A stretch of 64,000 nt of DNA, from contig NZ_CP135990.1 in NCBI RefSeq assembly GCF_030315915.2, positions 2,480,001-2,544,000 of the forward strand, in the 5' to 3' direction. A program made the translations under genes and the position numbers. Under the pieces are notes generated by a model. It was not told the origin of the DNA. It saw nothing but the letters and a program-made list of their open reading frames with translations, and ran no database searches. The stretch comes from Providencia zhijiangensis (GTDB lineage: Bacteria > Pseudomonadota > Gammaproteobacteria > Enterobacterales > Enterobacteriaceae). Below, in pieces: positions 18,485 through 27,973 of the stretch (its first letter is position 1; every line of letters begins with the position of its first letter).

Positions 18485-19825
18485 TTATTCTTTAAAATCA
18501 TTCGCTTCTAAATCGTGACGCCCAAGTAATTTATAAAACTCTGTACGGTTGCGTCCCGCCATGCGTGCAGCTTGGGTCACGTTGCCTTTGGTCATCTGCA
18601 ATAATTTACGCAGATAATTTAATTCGAATTGGTTACGCGCCTCCACAAAGGTCGGTAGCGCCGTATTTTCGCCTTCCAGAGCTTGGCTAACGAGGGCTTC
18701 GCTGATCACTGGAGATGTCGTCAATGCGACACACTGCTCAATCACGTTCACTAACTGGCGCACGTTTCCAGGCCAACTTGCGGTCATCAAGCACTTCATT
18801 GCATCGCTAGAAAAACTGCGCACAAAGGGTTTATGGCGGCTCGCTGCTTCACGTAATAAATGATTAGCTAATAATGGAATATCTTCCGAGCGTTCATTCA
18901 ACGCAGGGATCCGCAAGTTCACCACATTCAAACGATAATAGAGATCTTCACGGAACTCGTTTTTTTCCATCGCTTTCGGTAAGTTACGGTGGGTCGCAGA
19001 AATAATGCGTACATCAATATCTAAATCGCGATTACTTCCTAGCGGGCGAACTTTACGTTCTTGTAGAACACGCAGCAATTTGACTTGCAGCGGCATCGGC
19101 ATGTCACCAATTTCGTCTAAAAAGAGCGTCCCACCGCTGGCAGCAAAAAATAGCCCTTCACGGCTACTGACAGCTCCCGTAAACGCACCTTTAGCATGTC
19201 CAAACAGTTCAGATTCCAGTAATTGTTCCGGTAATGCGCCACAGTTGATTGCGATAAACGGTTTATGAGCACGCGGGCTAACTTTATGGATAGCCTGCGC
19301 TAATACTTCTTTCCCCGTACCACTTTGCCCATTAATCAGTACACTCACATCCGATTGTGCCACCATATGCGCCTGCTCAAGCAAGCGGATCATCAGCGGG
19401 CTACGGGTGACAATGCCAGCGCTCCACTCTTCATCACTCATCGGTGAGGAAGATAATGCTAACGCTTCATCAATGGCTTTATAAAGCGCATCTTTATCAA
19501 CGGGTTTGGTTAAGAAACTAAACACCCCGCGCTGCGTTGCCGCAACCGCATCAGGGATCGAACCATGAGCAGTGAGAATAATCACCGGAAGATTAGGATG
19601 GGCTTTTTGCACTTCATCAAACAGCGCCATGCCGTCCATTTCATCCATGCGTAAATCGCTAATAACGAGGTCGATTTTTTCTTTCTGGAGTAATTTTAGT
19701 GCTTCAGGCCCACTTTCCGCTGTTGAGACTTTAAAACCTTCACTGCTCAAACGCATACCAAGTAATTTTAGCAGGCTAGGATCATCATCCACCAAAAGTA
19801 AGTTAGCTGACTTACGGCCGGTCAT
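18485..19825 (-). CDS. glrR: Sigma-54-dependent response regulator GlrR (QseF)
   Basis: A 446-residue regulator with a receiver domain (phosphoacceptor Asp57), an AAA+ domain (Walker A GQSGTGKE at 166-173, sigma-54 contact GAFTGA at 213-218) and a C-terminal Fis-type helix-turn-helix. Phosphorylated by QseE/GlrK, it activates sigma-54 transcription of glmY in E. coli. Its start overlaps the qseG stop by four bases (ATGA). Three candidate binding sites and a sigma-54 promoter are present upstream of qseE. Confidence 0.96.
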   Translation of the reverse strand: MTGRKSANLLLVDDDPSLLKLLGMRLSSEGFKVSTAESGPEALKLLQKEKIDLVISDLRMDEMDGMALFDEVQKAHPNLPVIILTAHGSIPDAVAATQRGVFSFLTKPVDKDALYKAIDEALALSSSPMSDEEWSAGIVTRSPLMIRLLEQAHMVAQSDVSVLINGQSGTGKEVLAQAIHKVSPRAHKPFIAINCGALPEQLLESELFGHAKGAFTGAVSSREGLFFAASGGTLFLDEIGDMPMPLQVKLLRVLQERKVRPLGSNRDLDIDVRIISATHRNLPKAMEKNEFREDLYYRLNVVNLRIPALNERSEDIPLLANHLLREAASRHKPFVRSFSSDAMKCLMTASWPGNVRQLVNVIEQCVALTTSPVISEALVSQALEGENTALPTFVEARNQFELNYLRKLLQMTKGNVTQAARMAGRNRTEFYKLLGRHDLEANDFKE

Positions 19826-20655
19826 TGTGCTTTATTCTCCGAGGAATTTTGTTCGGCTGGGGCTGGCTTCGTTTCTGTTGGCTCAGCGACAGCGGCTTCA
19901 TCTTCTTTTTCAACTTCATTCGCATTTTTCTTACGAGAAGAGAGCTGGCGTTCAATATCCGTTAAGTTCTCTAACTTGCGGGAAGTACTATTAAGCTCAA
20001 AACGCAACTTGGCATTATCTTCTTTTAGACGGTCAAGCTTTGCATCCATCTCTTGCTGCATACGTTTATAACGGGCATTTGCATCTGCAAGATTGATCAC
20101 TTGAACCTGCTGCTCGCGCCACAATTGCAATAATGGGCGAATTGGCGTTGGGAAGCTCAAACTATAGGTGTTGATGCTATCGAGCATTTGGCGACGTTCA
20201 GCGATTGTCGGCTCCGCTGAACCTAATAGAATGTTTTTAGTAAATGAAGTAGACCAATCATTCACTTCAATCTTTTTCGCTTCAGCACGGGCTTTGTCAG
20301 CATCCATTCTGTCCACACAGCCCATCATACGTAACCAATAGAGGGCATTTTCCTGTGAAACAGGTTCTTGATTTTCCCAGATTGATTCACAAGAAGCGTA
20401 ACGGTAATCTGTGGTTTTCACTTCTGGGATAACGACTTTGGCGAGAGTTTCTAATGGTGATTGACCGTTCTTCGCCACACACCCCGTTAAAATGAGCGAG
20501 AATAAAATCATTCCCAAAGGAGTACCTACGCGGGAAGACTTAATACTTGTCCCACGGCGAATTGAGATTGTTTTTGTCTTTAACAATCTCGCTTTTGTCT
20601 TCAACAATATTGCGTTACACAATACCATCAAAAAATTTGTAGACCTGTTTTGCAT
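19822..20655 (-). CDS. qseG: QseE/GlrR-associated lipoprotein QseG
   Basis: A 277-residue protein with a lipobox LILTGC (Cys59), followed by a Trp/Cys-containing domain, a coiled coil near 190-230 and an acidic Ala/Glu/Pro-rich tail. E. coli QseG is an outer-membrane lipoprotein that interacts with sensor QseE. The ATG two bases after the qseE stop gives an unusually long 58-residue leader before the lipid cysteine; an internal TTG start is possible, so the N terminus is uncertain. It lies between sensor and regulator genes. Confidence 0.85.
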   Translation of the reverse strand: MQNRSTNFLMVLCNAILLKTKARLLKTKTISIRRGTSIKSSRVGTPLGMILFSLILTGCVAKNGQSPLETLAKVVIPEVKTTDYRYASCESIWENQEPVSQENALYWLRMMGCVDRMDADKARAEAKKIEVNDWSTSFTKNILLGSAEPTIAERRQMLDSINTYSLSFPTPIRPLLQLWREQQVQVINLADANARYKRMQQEMDAKLDRLKEDNAKLRFELNSTSRKLENLTDIERQLSSRKKNANEVEKEDEAAVAEPTETKPAPAEQNSSENKAQ

Positions 20656-20657
20656 TA

Positions 20658-22097
20658 TTATTCGTTCTCTGCGGTTAAAGGCAATTCAATTCGGAAGCAA
20701 ACATCCGCGGATTTATGTGGCACTAATGATAATTCACCACCCATCTGCTTAATACAATCTTGCGCGATGCTAAGCCCTAACCCACTTCCTTTGACGGCGC
20801 CTTTTCTTTGGAGGCTGCCTTGATAGAAAGGTTCAAAAATCATATTTTGCTCAGACTCAGGGATAGGCGTGCCCGTATTGGCAACCTCAATGAGTAATTT
20901 ATTCCCTGTCCTGCGACTTGAGATCCAAATATTACCTGATTCGCCACCATAGTGCACCGCATTGGAGTAGATATTATCAATAACCCTTCCGAGTAAGGTC
21001 GGTTCTGCAAGGCAACTGTCCACCTTTAAGCGAACATCAGTGGTAATATCTTTCGCTCTTGCGGGTAAATTATGTGCATTAACAATATCTTCAATAAGCT
21101 TTTTCAAATCGACTTGCTGGGCAACGGGCGGCTCATCGACTAATTTCCGATTATAGTCAAGAAGCTGTTCAATAAGTTGCTGAAGATGCTTACTGCTCTG
21201 GTCAAGAATATCAACGACCTCTTTTTGCGAGCTGGTTAACGGACCTGCAACCTCATCCGCCAACAACTCCGTCCCTTCTCGCATACTGGCTAATGGCGTT
21301 TTCAGCTCATGGGAAATATGACGTAAAAACTCATGGCGCTGGGATTCTAACCAAGCCAATCGCTCACTTAACCAAATAATTCGCTGAGCAATGATCCGCA
21401 GCTCTCTTGGGCCTTTAAAGCGGTCAGTATCATTTTCCAGAGTCAATCCTGTTCCTAAACGGTTAATCATTCGCTCAATGATTTTAACCGGGCCGATAAT
21501 CATACGAGTAAATAAGGTCACCAACAGTGCGCTTAGCAAGAAGAGGATCAGTGTTTGCCAACCAAATAATTGTCCTTTATTCGCAATGGCTTTTTGAAGC
21601 TGTTCACCGCGGCTAAAAATAACCTCTCGAGTTTGCTGAACGACAGCCGTATTTTGCGCTGAGAATTGCTCTAACACTTTAGTCGTAGCTTCCATCGGTT
21701 CATTATTTTCACAACTAATCGCTTTCAGCTTTTGCAGCCCAGTAAAGAGCCCTAGCACTTCAGGTGTCTCTGGCAAAATAGTTTTTTGGCGTTCCAGCAT
21801 CTGTTCATAATCAGCAAACTGCTTTTCATACTGCGTCTGTAAGGCTTTATCTTGCAATACACAATACTGGCGATAGCTGCGCTCCATTTCCAGCGCGAGG
21901 CTACTCATCGCTTCACTGCGTCGAGCATCAAGCAGCGTAGTTTTATTGATATCCGCAGCCTGGTTACTCAATTGTTCTAGACTTTGATAAGCCTGATAAG
22001 CCAATACCAATAATGGTAAAAGGACTAACCAAAAAGCCATGACCACTAACTGCCGCAATGAGCGCGGAAAAAGACGCAATTTACTCAACGCATTCAT
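20658..22097 (-). CDS. qseE: Sensor histidine kinase QseE (GlrK)
   Basis: A 479-residue inner-membrane kinase: a short N terminus, one membrane segment (VVMAFWLVLLPLLVLA), a periplasmic domain, a second segment, HAMP, the H-box FLRHISHELKTPLAS and an ATPase domain with GSGLGLSIA. It phosphorylates GlrR. The frame extends 37 codons upstream, but the internal ATG gives the family start with FPRSLRQLV. It lies just downstream of glmY, as in E. coli. Confidence 0.95.
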   Translation of the reverse strand: MNALSKLRLFPRSLRQLVVMAFWLVLLPLLVLAYQAYQSLEQLSNQAADINKTTLLDARRSEAMSSLALEMERSYRQYCVLQDKALQTQYEKQFADYEQMLERQKTILPETPEVLGLFTGLQKLKAISCENNEPMEATTKVLEQFSAQNTAVVQQTREVIFSRGEQLQKAIANKGQLFGWQTLILFLLSALLVTLFTRMIIGPVKIIERMINRLGTGLTLENDTDRFKGPRELRIIAQRIIWLSERLAWLESQRHEFLRHISHELKTPLASMREGTELLADEVAGPLTSSQKEVVDILDQSSKHLQQLIEQLLDYNRKLVDEPPVAQQVDLKKLIEDIVNAHNLPARAKDITTDVRLKVDSCLAEPTLLGRVIDNIYSNAVHYGGESGNIWISSRRTGNKLLIEVANTGTPIPESEQNMIFEPFYQGSLQRKGAVKGSGLGLSIAQDCIKQMGGELSLVPHKSADVCFRIELPLTAENE

Positions 22098-22439
22098 CTC
22101 TTGCCTATTTATATGTAATTCAATGGTAGCAGAACTCCCGTTAATGCGAAAAGTGCTGTTTACATTGATGATAGAGAAACCAATAGACAAATAGATAGCA
22201 ATGAACATGCCAAAAAAGTAACTGAAACGTGAATGATTTCAGATAAATAGATTAAATATACCATGATTGAACGGAGGGATTAATTCGATAAAAAGGATAA
22301 ACTTATTAGGAAGGAATATTGATGCCCCAGAAATGGGAAGGCGGAGGGAAGAATTGCTTCTCACCTCCGCCAGCGATACTCGGCATTACACTTGAATGTC
22401 GATTTTTTGCATATGATTATGTCTTTCATTAAAGATAAT

Positions 22440-22617
22440 CATATAGGTGGTGCCTCACTCCACGTGTCGCCCTGTGTTTGATAAAGCTCGAAAGCGAGTA
22501 TCGATGATATCGGACGGTAGGCACCTTACTTTGGCATCATTCGGGTTTTATGTGGTATGTTCCCATTTGCTAGGTTTCCCCAAGCTTGGACCTACATAAG
22601 CAATTGAATGAGCAACT
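22440..22617 (-). ncRNA. glmY: Small RNA GlmY
   Basis: The minus strand from about 22617 begins AGTTGCTCATTCA and then CTTATG, matching the 5' end of E. coli GlmY as I recall it (GCTCATTCA, CTTATG). A downstream stem pairs AGGTGCCT (22519-22526) with AGGCACC (22449-22455), much like the GGTGC / GCACC stem of the GlmY/GlmZ family. In E. coli GlmY (about 184 nt) sequesters RapZ and so protects GlmZ, raising GlmS. The position upstream of qseE is conserved and a sigma-54 promoter precedes it. The 3' end is uncertain; hairpins at about 22405-22443 and 22331-22364 follow, but neither has a good T-run. Confidence 0.85.
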
Positions 22618-22628
22618 AACAAACATTA

Positions 22629-22645
22629 TGCACAACCCATGCCAA
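22629..22645 (-). promoter_or_regulatory. Sigma-54 promoter of glmY
   Basis: On the minus strand, TTGGCATGGGTTGTGCA has the -24 GG and -12 GC with exactly ten bases between. It lies about 12 bases before the expected glmY start. Confidence 0.85.
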
Positions 22646-22760
22646 CTTTTCAATGGAATTTTTATTCCATTGATTTTTATATGAATTTATTTTCTTACTC
22701 ATTTACATCATTTCTGAATTGCTCTGAATACAGAAAAACACCACTTACCCACCACAAATC

Positions 22761-22778
22761 TGTCTCCAATTTAAGACA
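22761..22778. promoter_or_regulatory. GlrR-type site 1
   Basis: TGTC-N10-GACA (TGTCTCCAATTTAAGACA), the pattern recognised by GlrR upstream of E. coli glmY. It lies about 145-160 bases upstream of the glmY start. Confidence 0.8.
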
Positions 22779-22823
22779 GTGAATCCCTTCATTTTTAAAT
22801 ATCTTATTTATCAATAAGATAAA

Positions 22824-22841
22824 TGTCTCCTTTTAGAGACA
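22824..22841. promoter_or_regulatory. GlrR-type site 2
   Basis: A second exact TGTC-N10-GACA (TGTCTCCTTTTAGAGACA), spaced 63 bases from the first. Confidence 0.8.
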
Positions 22842-22856
22842 CTAAAGATCCATGTT

Positions 22857-22874
22857 TGTCGCCAATATTAGACA
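22857..22874. promoter_or_regulatory. GlrR-type site 3
   Basis: A third exact TGTC-N10-GACA (TGTCGCCAATATTAGACA), 33 bases after the second. Three such sites upstream of a -24/-12 promoter repeat the E. coli glmY architecture. Confidence 0.8.
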
Positions 22875-23039
22875 TTTAGGTTAAATCACATTCAGATAAC
22901 AATGAAAGCTAGTGTGACCTAGTGATCTTATTGTTTTTTATATTGGCATAGTTAATTTATAGTTTTGATGGTTTCTCCCTTCCCTACGATACTTCAAGTT
23001 CCTAATAAAAATACCCTATCATTTATATACGGAGACTCT

Positions 23040-24065
23040 ATGAGCTTGTCGTTATCTCACTCTTTTTCTCATCTGGAACCTGGCGTTCGATTAATTCACA
23101 AATCCGTTGGTTTTATTTTTCAGGCAGCCTTACGTGCGGCAGTAAAATTAGAGTTGGCTGAACATCTGCAAAACGGCCCTCAAACCGCTGAGCAAATCGC
23201 ACAAAAAATTGATGCAAATGCCACGATGATCCATCAGATTCTACGCCTACTTGCCACGCAAAATATTTTCTCCGCTATTGATGATTGCCAATTCACGCTA
23301 ACTCCGGATGCTGAATTTCTGCTAGCCGAACATCCTTATTCGATGCGAGGAGCCATCTTAATGCTTACTGACCAAACATTTTGGCTACCTTCATTATATT
23401 TCTCAGAGATGGCTCGAGGAGAACCCGTTTTTGAACATATCTTCGGCAAGTCCTTTTTTGATTACTGGGAAAAACAAGCTAACGCCGCCGATAATTTTCA
23501 TGATGGCATGGCATCACTCTCACGAATTGAAATTCCATCGATCATCGCCCAATATGCGTTCCCGGAAAATAGCGTAATCGCCGATATTGGTGGTGGAACT
23601 GGAGGGTTACTCCTCGAAATATTGAAGAACAACCCCAAAACACAAGGCATTCTCTTTGATCTGAAAGCCGTGGTTGACAAACACATTCTGCATGATTTAA
23701 ACGAAGATACACGCTGGACCATTGAAAATGGCTCTTTCTTTGAAAAAGTTCCTACTGCGGACTTTTATATCTTAAAAATGATAGCCCATGACTGGAACGA
23801 TCAACAACTAGTGAAAATATTCAACGTCATCCGTAACGCCATGAAAGATGACTCAAAAATCCTACTGATTGATTACCATTTCCCACACAGTAACCACCTT
23901 CATGTTGGAAAATTAATGGGACTTTTATGCACCAACATCAACGTGGGTGCTGATGAACGTTCTAAAGAAGATTTTGAGCTGCTATTGCATCAAGCAGACT
24001 TAAAAGTCACCAACTTTATTAAAACTGACTGTGATTTATCAATTCTTGAAGCCCAAATAAGCTAA
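23040..24065 (+). CDS. SAM-dependent O-methyltransferase
   Basis: A 341-residue protein of the plant/bacterial small-molecule O-methyltransferase family (caffeate and hydroxyneurosporene type). It has an N-terminal winged-helix dimerisation part (about 15-85) and a Rossmann domain with the SAM motif VIADIGGGTGGLL near 185, LKMIAHDW near 250 and ILLIDYH near 285. The ATG with GGAG six bases upstream was chosen over a longer frame. The substrate is unknown. It stands alone between glmY and uhpA, with no biosynthetic partners. Confidence 0.75.
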   Translation: MSLSLSHSFSHLEPGVRLIHKSVGFIFQAALRAAVKLELAEHLQNGPQTAEQIAQKIDANATMIHQILRLLATQNIFSAIDDCQFTLTPDAEFLLAEHPYSMRGAILMLTDQTFWLPSLYFSEMARGEPVFEHIFGKSFFDYWEKQANAADNFHDGMASLSRIEIPSIIAQYAFPENSVIADIGGGTGGLLLEILKNNPKTQGILFDLKAVVDKHILHDLNEDTRWTIENGSFFEKVPTADFYILKMIAHDWNDQQLVKIFNVIRNAMKDDSKILLIDYHFPHSNHLHVGKLMGLLCTNINVGADERSKEDFELLLHQADLKVTNFIKTDCDLSILEAQIS

Positions 24066-24076
24066 TTCCTTTCTCA

Positions 24077-24108
24077 CACTCGCTTTCACGGTATTTTAGC
24101 AGCGAGTG
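24077..24108 (+). other. Hairpin after the methyltransferase gene
   Basis: CACTCGCT / AGCGAGTG with a 16-base loop lies just past the stop. It lacks a T-run, so terminator function is doubtful. Confidence 0.35.
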
Positions 24109-24313
24109 TATAGTCATTCACCAAAACCTATTTTATTTGATGGCAAACTCACTTCATCCCCAAATAAAATATTGCCATCCTATTTATTATCGCTATGATC
24201 CTGCGCGTTTCATTTCTGATGTACGTCAGAATTTTATGTTATTCCGCTAGCTTATCCATCCCTATATTGATATAAGACTGGCAAATGGTCTCCTACTTAC
24301 TCTTAACATTACA

Positions 24314-24940
24314 ATGATAAAAATAGCCCTTATTGATGACCATATTGTTGTTCGCTCCGGTTTTGCCCAATTACTGACGTTAGAACCTGACATTAGTATT
24401 GTGGGGCAATATGCGAGTGCGCAAGAAGCATGGCCACACCTAATTAGCCTCGATATTGATGTGGCAATTATGGATATATCAATGCCAGATGAGAGCGGTT
24501 TACAACTGCTAAACCGTTTACGTAAAAAAAAGCCCGAGTTTCGTACCATTATTTTAAGCATCTATGACACCCCTGCTTTTGTGCAAAGTGCACTTGATGC
24601 TGGCGCCAGTGCCTATCTCACCAAATGCTGCGGACCTGAAGAATTAGTCCAGGCGGTACGCTCTGTTCACCAAGGTGGATGCTACCTGTGTGCTGATGCA
24701 ATGCGAGCCTTGCGCCAAACACCGCAACAAAAACAAGGTGTTCAAGAGCTCACTAACCGTGAGCGCGAAGTCTTTGATTTACTGGTGGCAGGTCTCAGTG
24801 TGAAAGTCATAGCCGAACAATTAAACCTCAGCCATAAAACAGTGCATGTACATCGCGCGAATGTTCTCGGGAAATTACAATGCGAAAACACCATTGATTT
24901 AGTGCACTACGCCTTAGAACACAACATCATTTCTCGATAG
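24314..24940 (+). CDS. uhpA: Response regulator UhpA
   Basis: A 208-residue NarL/UhpA-type regulator: a receiver domain with phosphoacceptor Asp54 (AIMDISMPD) and a C-terminal LuxR helix-turn-helix (LTNREREVFDLLVAGLSVK, SHKTVHVHRANVL). The N terminus IALIDDHIVVRSGFAQLL is very close to E. coli UhpA. In E. coli it activates uhpT on extracellular glucose-6-phosphate. No uhpT is present here; the afuABC genes are the likely target. Confidence 0.92.
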   Translation: MIKIALIDDHIVVRSGFAQLLTLEPDISIVGQYASAQEAWPHLISLDIDVAIMDISMPDESGLQLLNRLRKKKPEFRTIILSIYDTPAFVQSALDAGASAYLTKCCGPEELVQAVRSVHQGGCYLCADAMRALRQTPQQKQGVQELTNREREVFDLLVAGLSVKVIAEQLNLSHKTVHVHRANVLGKLQCENTIDLVHYALEHNIISR

Positions 24941-24987
24941 ACAGACTTTCTTTCCAGTAAGGCAACGCCCTAACAAGGTAAATAGTA

Positions 24988-26514
24988 ATGAACAAAGCGG
25001 CTCGTTTAGGATTACAGTCTCTATTCCTATTATTTACCTACTCACTGATTTGGGTGGGATTATGGATCATCGGCTTTTATCTCAGCCAAAATAGCTTCCA
25101 AGCCACCCTATTTCTACCGCAAGCCTTACGCCTCACCTTAATGATCCTCTTATGGCGACGCTACTGGCCAACCGTTTTACTCGCTGAAGGGCTGCTGACC
25201 TACTGGCTTGCAGAAGAACAATTACTCACTCAACCTATTTTGCTGTTATCCCCAATATTGAGCCTGCTGGTTGCGATGGTTATCCAAAATATTTGGTGGC
25301 GATATACACTTTATTGGCAACGACTGATTTTATTACTGGCTGGCGTCGCGGCCAATAGCATACTCAATGCCTTGCTGTTTGGGCTTTTATCTCAATATTC
25401 CATTAGCCAATTATTCTTAACCACATTCACAGGTGGAATTCTCCTCTCCCCCTTTGTTTATCTTATCTATGAATACTTGCATGAGCAGCACTATCATATG
25501 CTGCTCGACTACGGAACAACGGATAAGCAATTACGTACTTCATTGATTATTTGGTGTTTTCTTTTCTGCCTCGTCGGCTTAAGTGCCCAAATTTTCTTTG
25601 CCCCTGAGATTGAGCAACTGATTGTTTTATTGGTCTTTATTCCCAATATTTTTATGGCGTATCGCTATGGCTGGCAAGGTGGTGTGTTATCCGCATTACT
25701 GGGAAGCTTAATCATCACCTTTGCAAGACAGTTCCAAGGTGCTTTTGATGATCTCCAAGAGCTACAACTCTTTTTAAGCTCTCAAGCCCTGATTGGTATT
25801 GGATTAGGTATTGCAATCAGCCGCCAAAAGCAACTCTCAAGTAACTTACAACGCTACCGCCAGCGATTAGAAGAAGAACTTCACGCCCGCCGAGACTTGA
25901 TGCGCCAACTCGTGCACACCGAAGAAGATGTGAAGAAAGATATCGCCCGTGAACTCCATGATGAGATTGGACAAAACATTACCGCGATCCAAATCCAATC
26001 TATGTTGGTGAAAAAAACCGCGGCTAACGATTTAAGCTATAACGCTGCTAGTCAAATTAACGAGCTGGCACTACAGATCCACCAAGCCACCCGCCATCTG
26101 TTACGCCAATTACGCCCACCCGTGCTCGATGAAATGTCCCTCGAAAACGCACTCACCCATTTAATCGGTGAATTTGCTTTCAAAGAAAACAATATTCAAT
26201 GTGACTTTCATTACGGATTAACTGAAACCCCAGCCAATGAAACAGTGTTATTCACCCTTTACCGTTTAGTTCAAGAGCTACTGAACAATATCAGTAAGCA
26301 CGCCAAAGCCACAAAAATCCACATCTCACTAAATCAACATGGTGACTCGATACAGCTAATTGTTGATGATAATGGTGTGGGCATCCCCTTTAGCAAACGC
26401 ACATCAGGCTTTGGTTTGCGTGGAATTGAGGAGCGAGTCAGAGCCTTAGGTGGCGACTGGACGCTAACGACCCAAAGTGGTACCAAAATAATTGTTAACT
26501 TGCCCACATTTTGA
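24988..26514 (+). CDS. uhpB: Sensor kinase UhpB
   Basis: A 508-residue sensor with about eight membrane segments in the first 280 residues (MASE1 type), a HisKA_3 region with His324 in DIARELHDEIGQN, and an HATPase domain ending near GFGLRGIEERVRALGG. It phosphorylates UhpA when UhpC detects hexose phosphate. It follows uhpA by 47 bases on the same strand. Confidence 0.93.
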   Translation: MNKAARLGLQSLFLLFTYSLIWVGLWIIGFYLSQNSFQATLFLPQALRLTLMILLWRRYWPTVLLAEGLLTYWLAEEQLLTQPILLLSPILSLLVAMVIQNIWWRYTLYWQRLILLLAGVAANSILNALLFGLLSQYSISQLFLTTFTGGILLSPFVYLIYEYLHEQHYHMLLDYGTTDKQLRTSLIIWCFLFCLVGLSAQIFFAPEIEQLIVLLVFIPNIFMAYRYGWQGGVLSALLGSLIITFARQFQGAFDDLQELQLFLSSQALIGIGLGIAISRQKQLSSNLQRYRQRLEEELHARRDLMRQLVHTEEDVKKDIARELHDEIGQNITAIQIQSMLVKKTAANDLSYNAASQINELALQIHQATRHLLRQLRPPVLDEMSLENALTHLIGEFAFKENNIQCDFHYGLTETPANETVLFTLYRLVQELLNNISKHAKATKIHISLNQHGDSIQLIVDDNGVGIPFSKRTSGFGLRGIEERVRALGGDWTLTTQSGTKIIVNLPTF

Positions 26515-26620
26515 AATGAAATAATGAAAAACTAGGAATTATTCTTAGTCTCCTAATACCTTATCTCATCCTTTTATTTAAAAACTTCATTACATTCTGC
26601 CAAACGGGAGAAACACAATC

Positions 26621-27946
26621 ATGACGGGTACAAGCAAACTGGATCTGGATAACAATTACCGTTTCTGGCGTCGCCGCCTGATGTTTTCCATGATCATCGG
26701 TTATGCCGCTTTTTACCTTACCCGTAAAAGCTTTAATTTTGTGATGCCCGTTATGCAGGCAGAACTGTTTTTAGACAAAAGTGATATTGGTTGGATCGCC
26801 TCAGCATTTTACCTTGCGTATGGTCTATCCAAGTTTATATCCGGTATTTTCCATGACATTACAGGCTACCGTTGGTTTATGGGGGTTGGTCTCGTAATGA
26901 CAGGGATCCTCAATATCATTTTTGCCTACTGTTTATCGTTCCCTGCACTGTTAGTCGTTTGGACGTTAAACGGATTTTTCCAAGGCTGGGGTTGGCCGCC
27001 CTGTGCTCGCATTCTCACTCATTGGTACTCACGTAATGAACGGGGCTTTTGGTGGGGACTGTGGAATATCTCCATCAATCTTGGAGGAATGGCGCTACCG
27101 CTGTTAGCGGCATTGTTGGCGACCCATTACAGTTGGCAGATGGCGCTGATCGTACCGGGAATTATTGGGGTTATTTTAGGATTATGGCTATGCCGCCAGC
27201 TCCGAGGGACGCCCAAAGAAGAACATTTACCCACGGTAGGACAGTGGCGACATGATGCATTAGAGTTACGCCAAGAGCAGCTTTCTCCCCCACAATCCAT
27301 GTGGGTGATTTTAAAACAAACCATTGTGTTTAACCCAATGATTTGGCTGCTCGGTTTCACCTACATTTTGGTTTATCTCATCCGTATTGGGATAAACGAT
27401 TGGGGAAATTTATGGTTAACCGAAACACACGGAAGCAATTTATTAAGTGCCAATGCCACGTTAGCGCTGTTTGAATTAGGTGGTTTATTGGGCGCACTGT
27501 GCGCGGGTTGGGGTTCCGACCTCCTGTTTCGAGGACAACGCGCACCGATGATTTTGCTGTTTTCCTTAGGTCTATTCGTTTCTGTGAATGCCTTATGGTT
27601 AATACCAATTCATCACTACGGGCTATTAGCTGCATGCTTCTTAGCCAACGGTTTCTTTGTATTTGGACCACAGATGTTAGTCGGTCTAGCTGCTACAGAA
27701 TATTGTCATAAAAAGGCGGCTGGAACGGTAACGGGTTATCTTGGATTGTACGCTTATCTAGGGGCGGCAATCGCAGGATGGCCGCTCTCTCAGGTGATTG
27801 CCAATTATGGTTGGTCAGGGATGTTTACCTTACTCGCCAGTGCAGCTGCTTTGATGGGGCTACTACTGATGCCTCTTTTGATTGCCAATGTCAGCAAAAG
27901 AGAGCATTTAGCCGGTGCAGTTTCACCGACACATAATAATAGTTAA
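26621..27946 (+). CDS. uhpC: Hexose-phosphate sensor UhpC
   Basis: A 441-residue MFS-fold protein of the organophosphate:phosphate antiporter family, with the typical AFYLTRKSFNFVMPVMQ start and twelve membrane segments. UhpC senses external glucose-6-phosphate and signals to UhpB. UhpT transporters are close paralogs; I call UhpC from the order A-B-C and overall likeness, but a transport role is not excluded. It ends 27 bases before afuA, suggesting cotranscription. Confidence 0.85.
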   Translation: MTGTSKLDLDNNYRFWRRRLMFSMIIGYAAFYLTRKSFNFVMPVMQAELFLDKSDIGWIASAFYLAYGLSKFISGIFHDITGYRWFMGVGLVMTGILNIIFAYCLSFPALLVVWTLNGFFQGWGWPPCARILTHWYSRNERGFWWGLWNISINLGGMALPLLAALLATHYSWQMALIVPGIIGVILGLWLCRQLRGTPKEEHLPTVGQWRHDALELRQEQLSPPQSMWVILKQTIVFNPMIWLLGFTYILVYLIRIGINDWGNLWLTETHGSNLLSANATLALFELGGLLGALCAGWGSDLLFRGQRAPMILLFSLGLFVSVNALWLIPIHHYGLLAACFLANGFFVFGPQMLVGLAATEYCHKKAAGTVTGYLGLYAYLGAAIAGWPLSQVIANYGWSGMFTLLASAAALMGLLLMPLLIANVSKREHLAGAVSPTHNNS

Positions 27947-27973
27947 TCCGAAAACGTGAATAAAGGACTGACA

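Noticed and set aside
22331-22364. GGCGGAGG / CCTCCGCC hairpin as the glmY terminator
   Set aside because: The stem is strong but the following T tract is weak, and it would make the RNA about 100 bases longer than the E. coli one; left open.
22941-22958. TTGGCA-like sigma-54 promoter before the O-methyltransferase
   Set aside because: The -24 part is good, but the bases ten further on are TT instead of the required GC.
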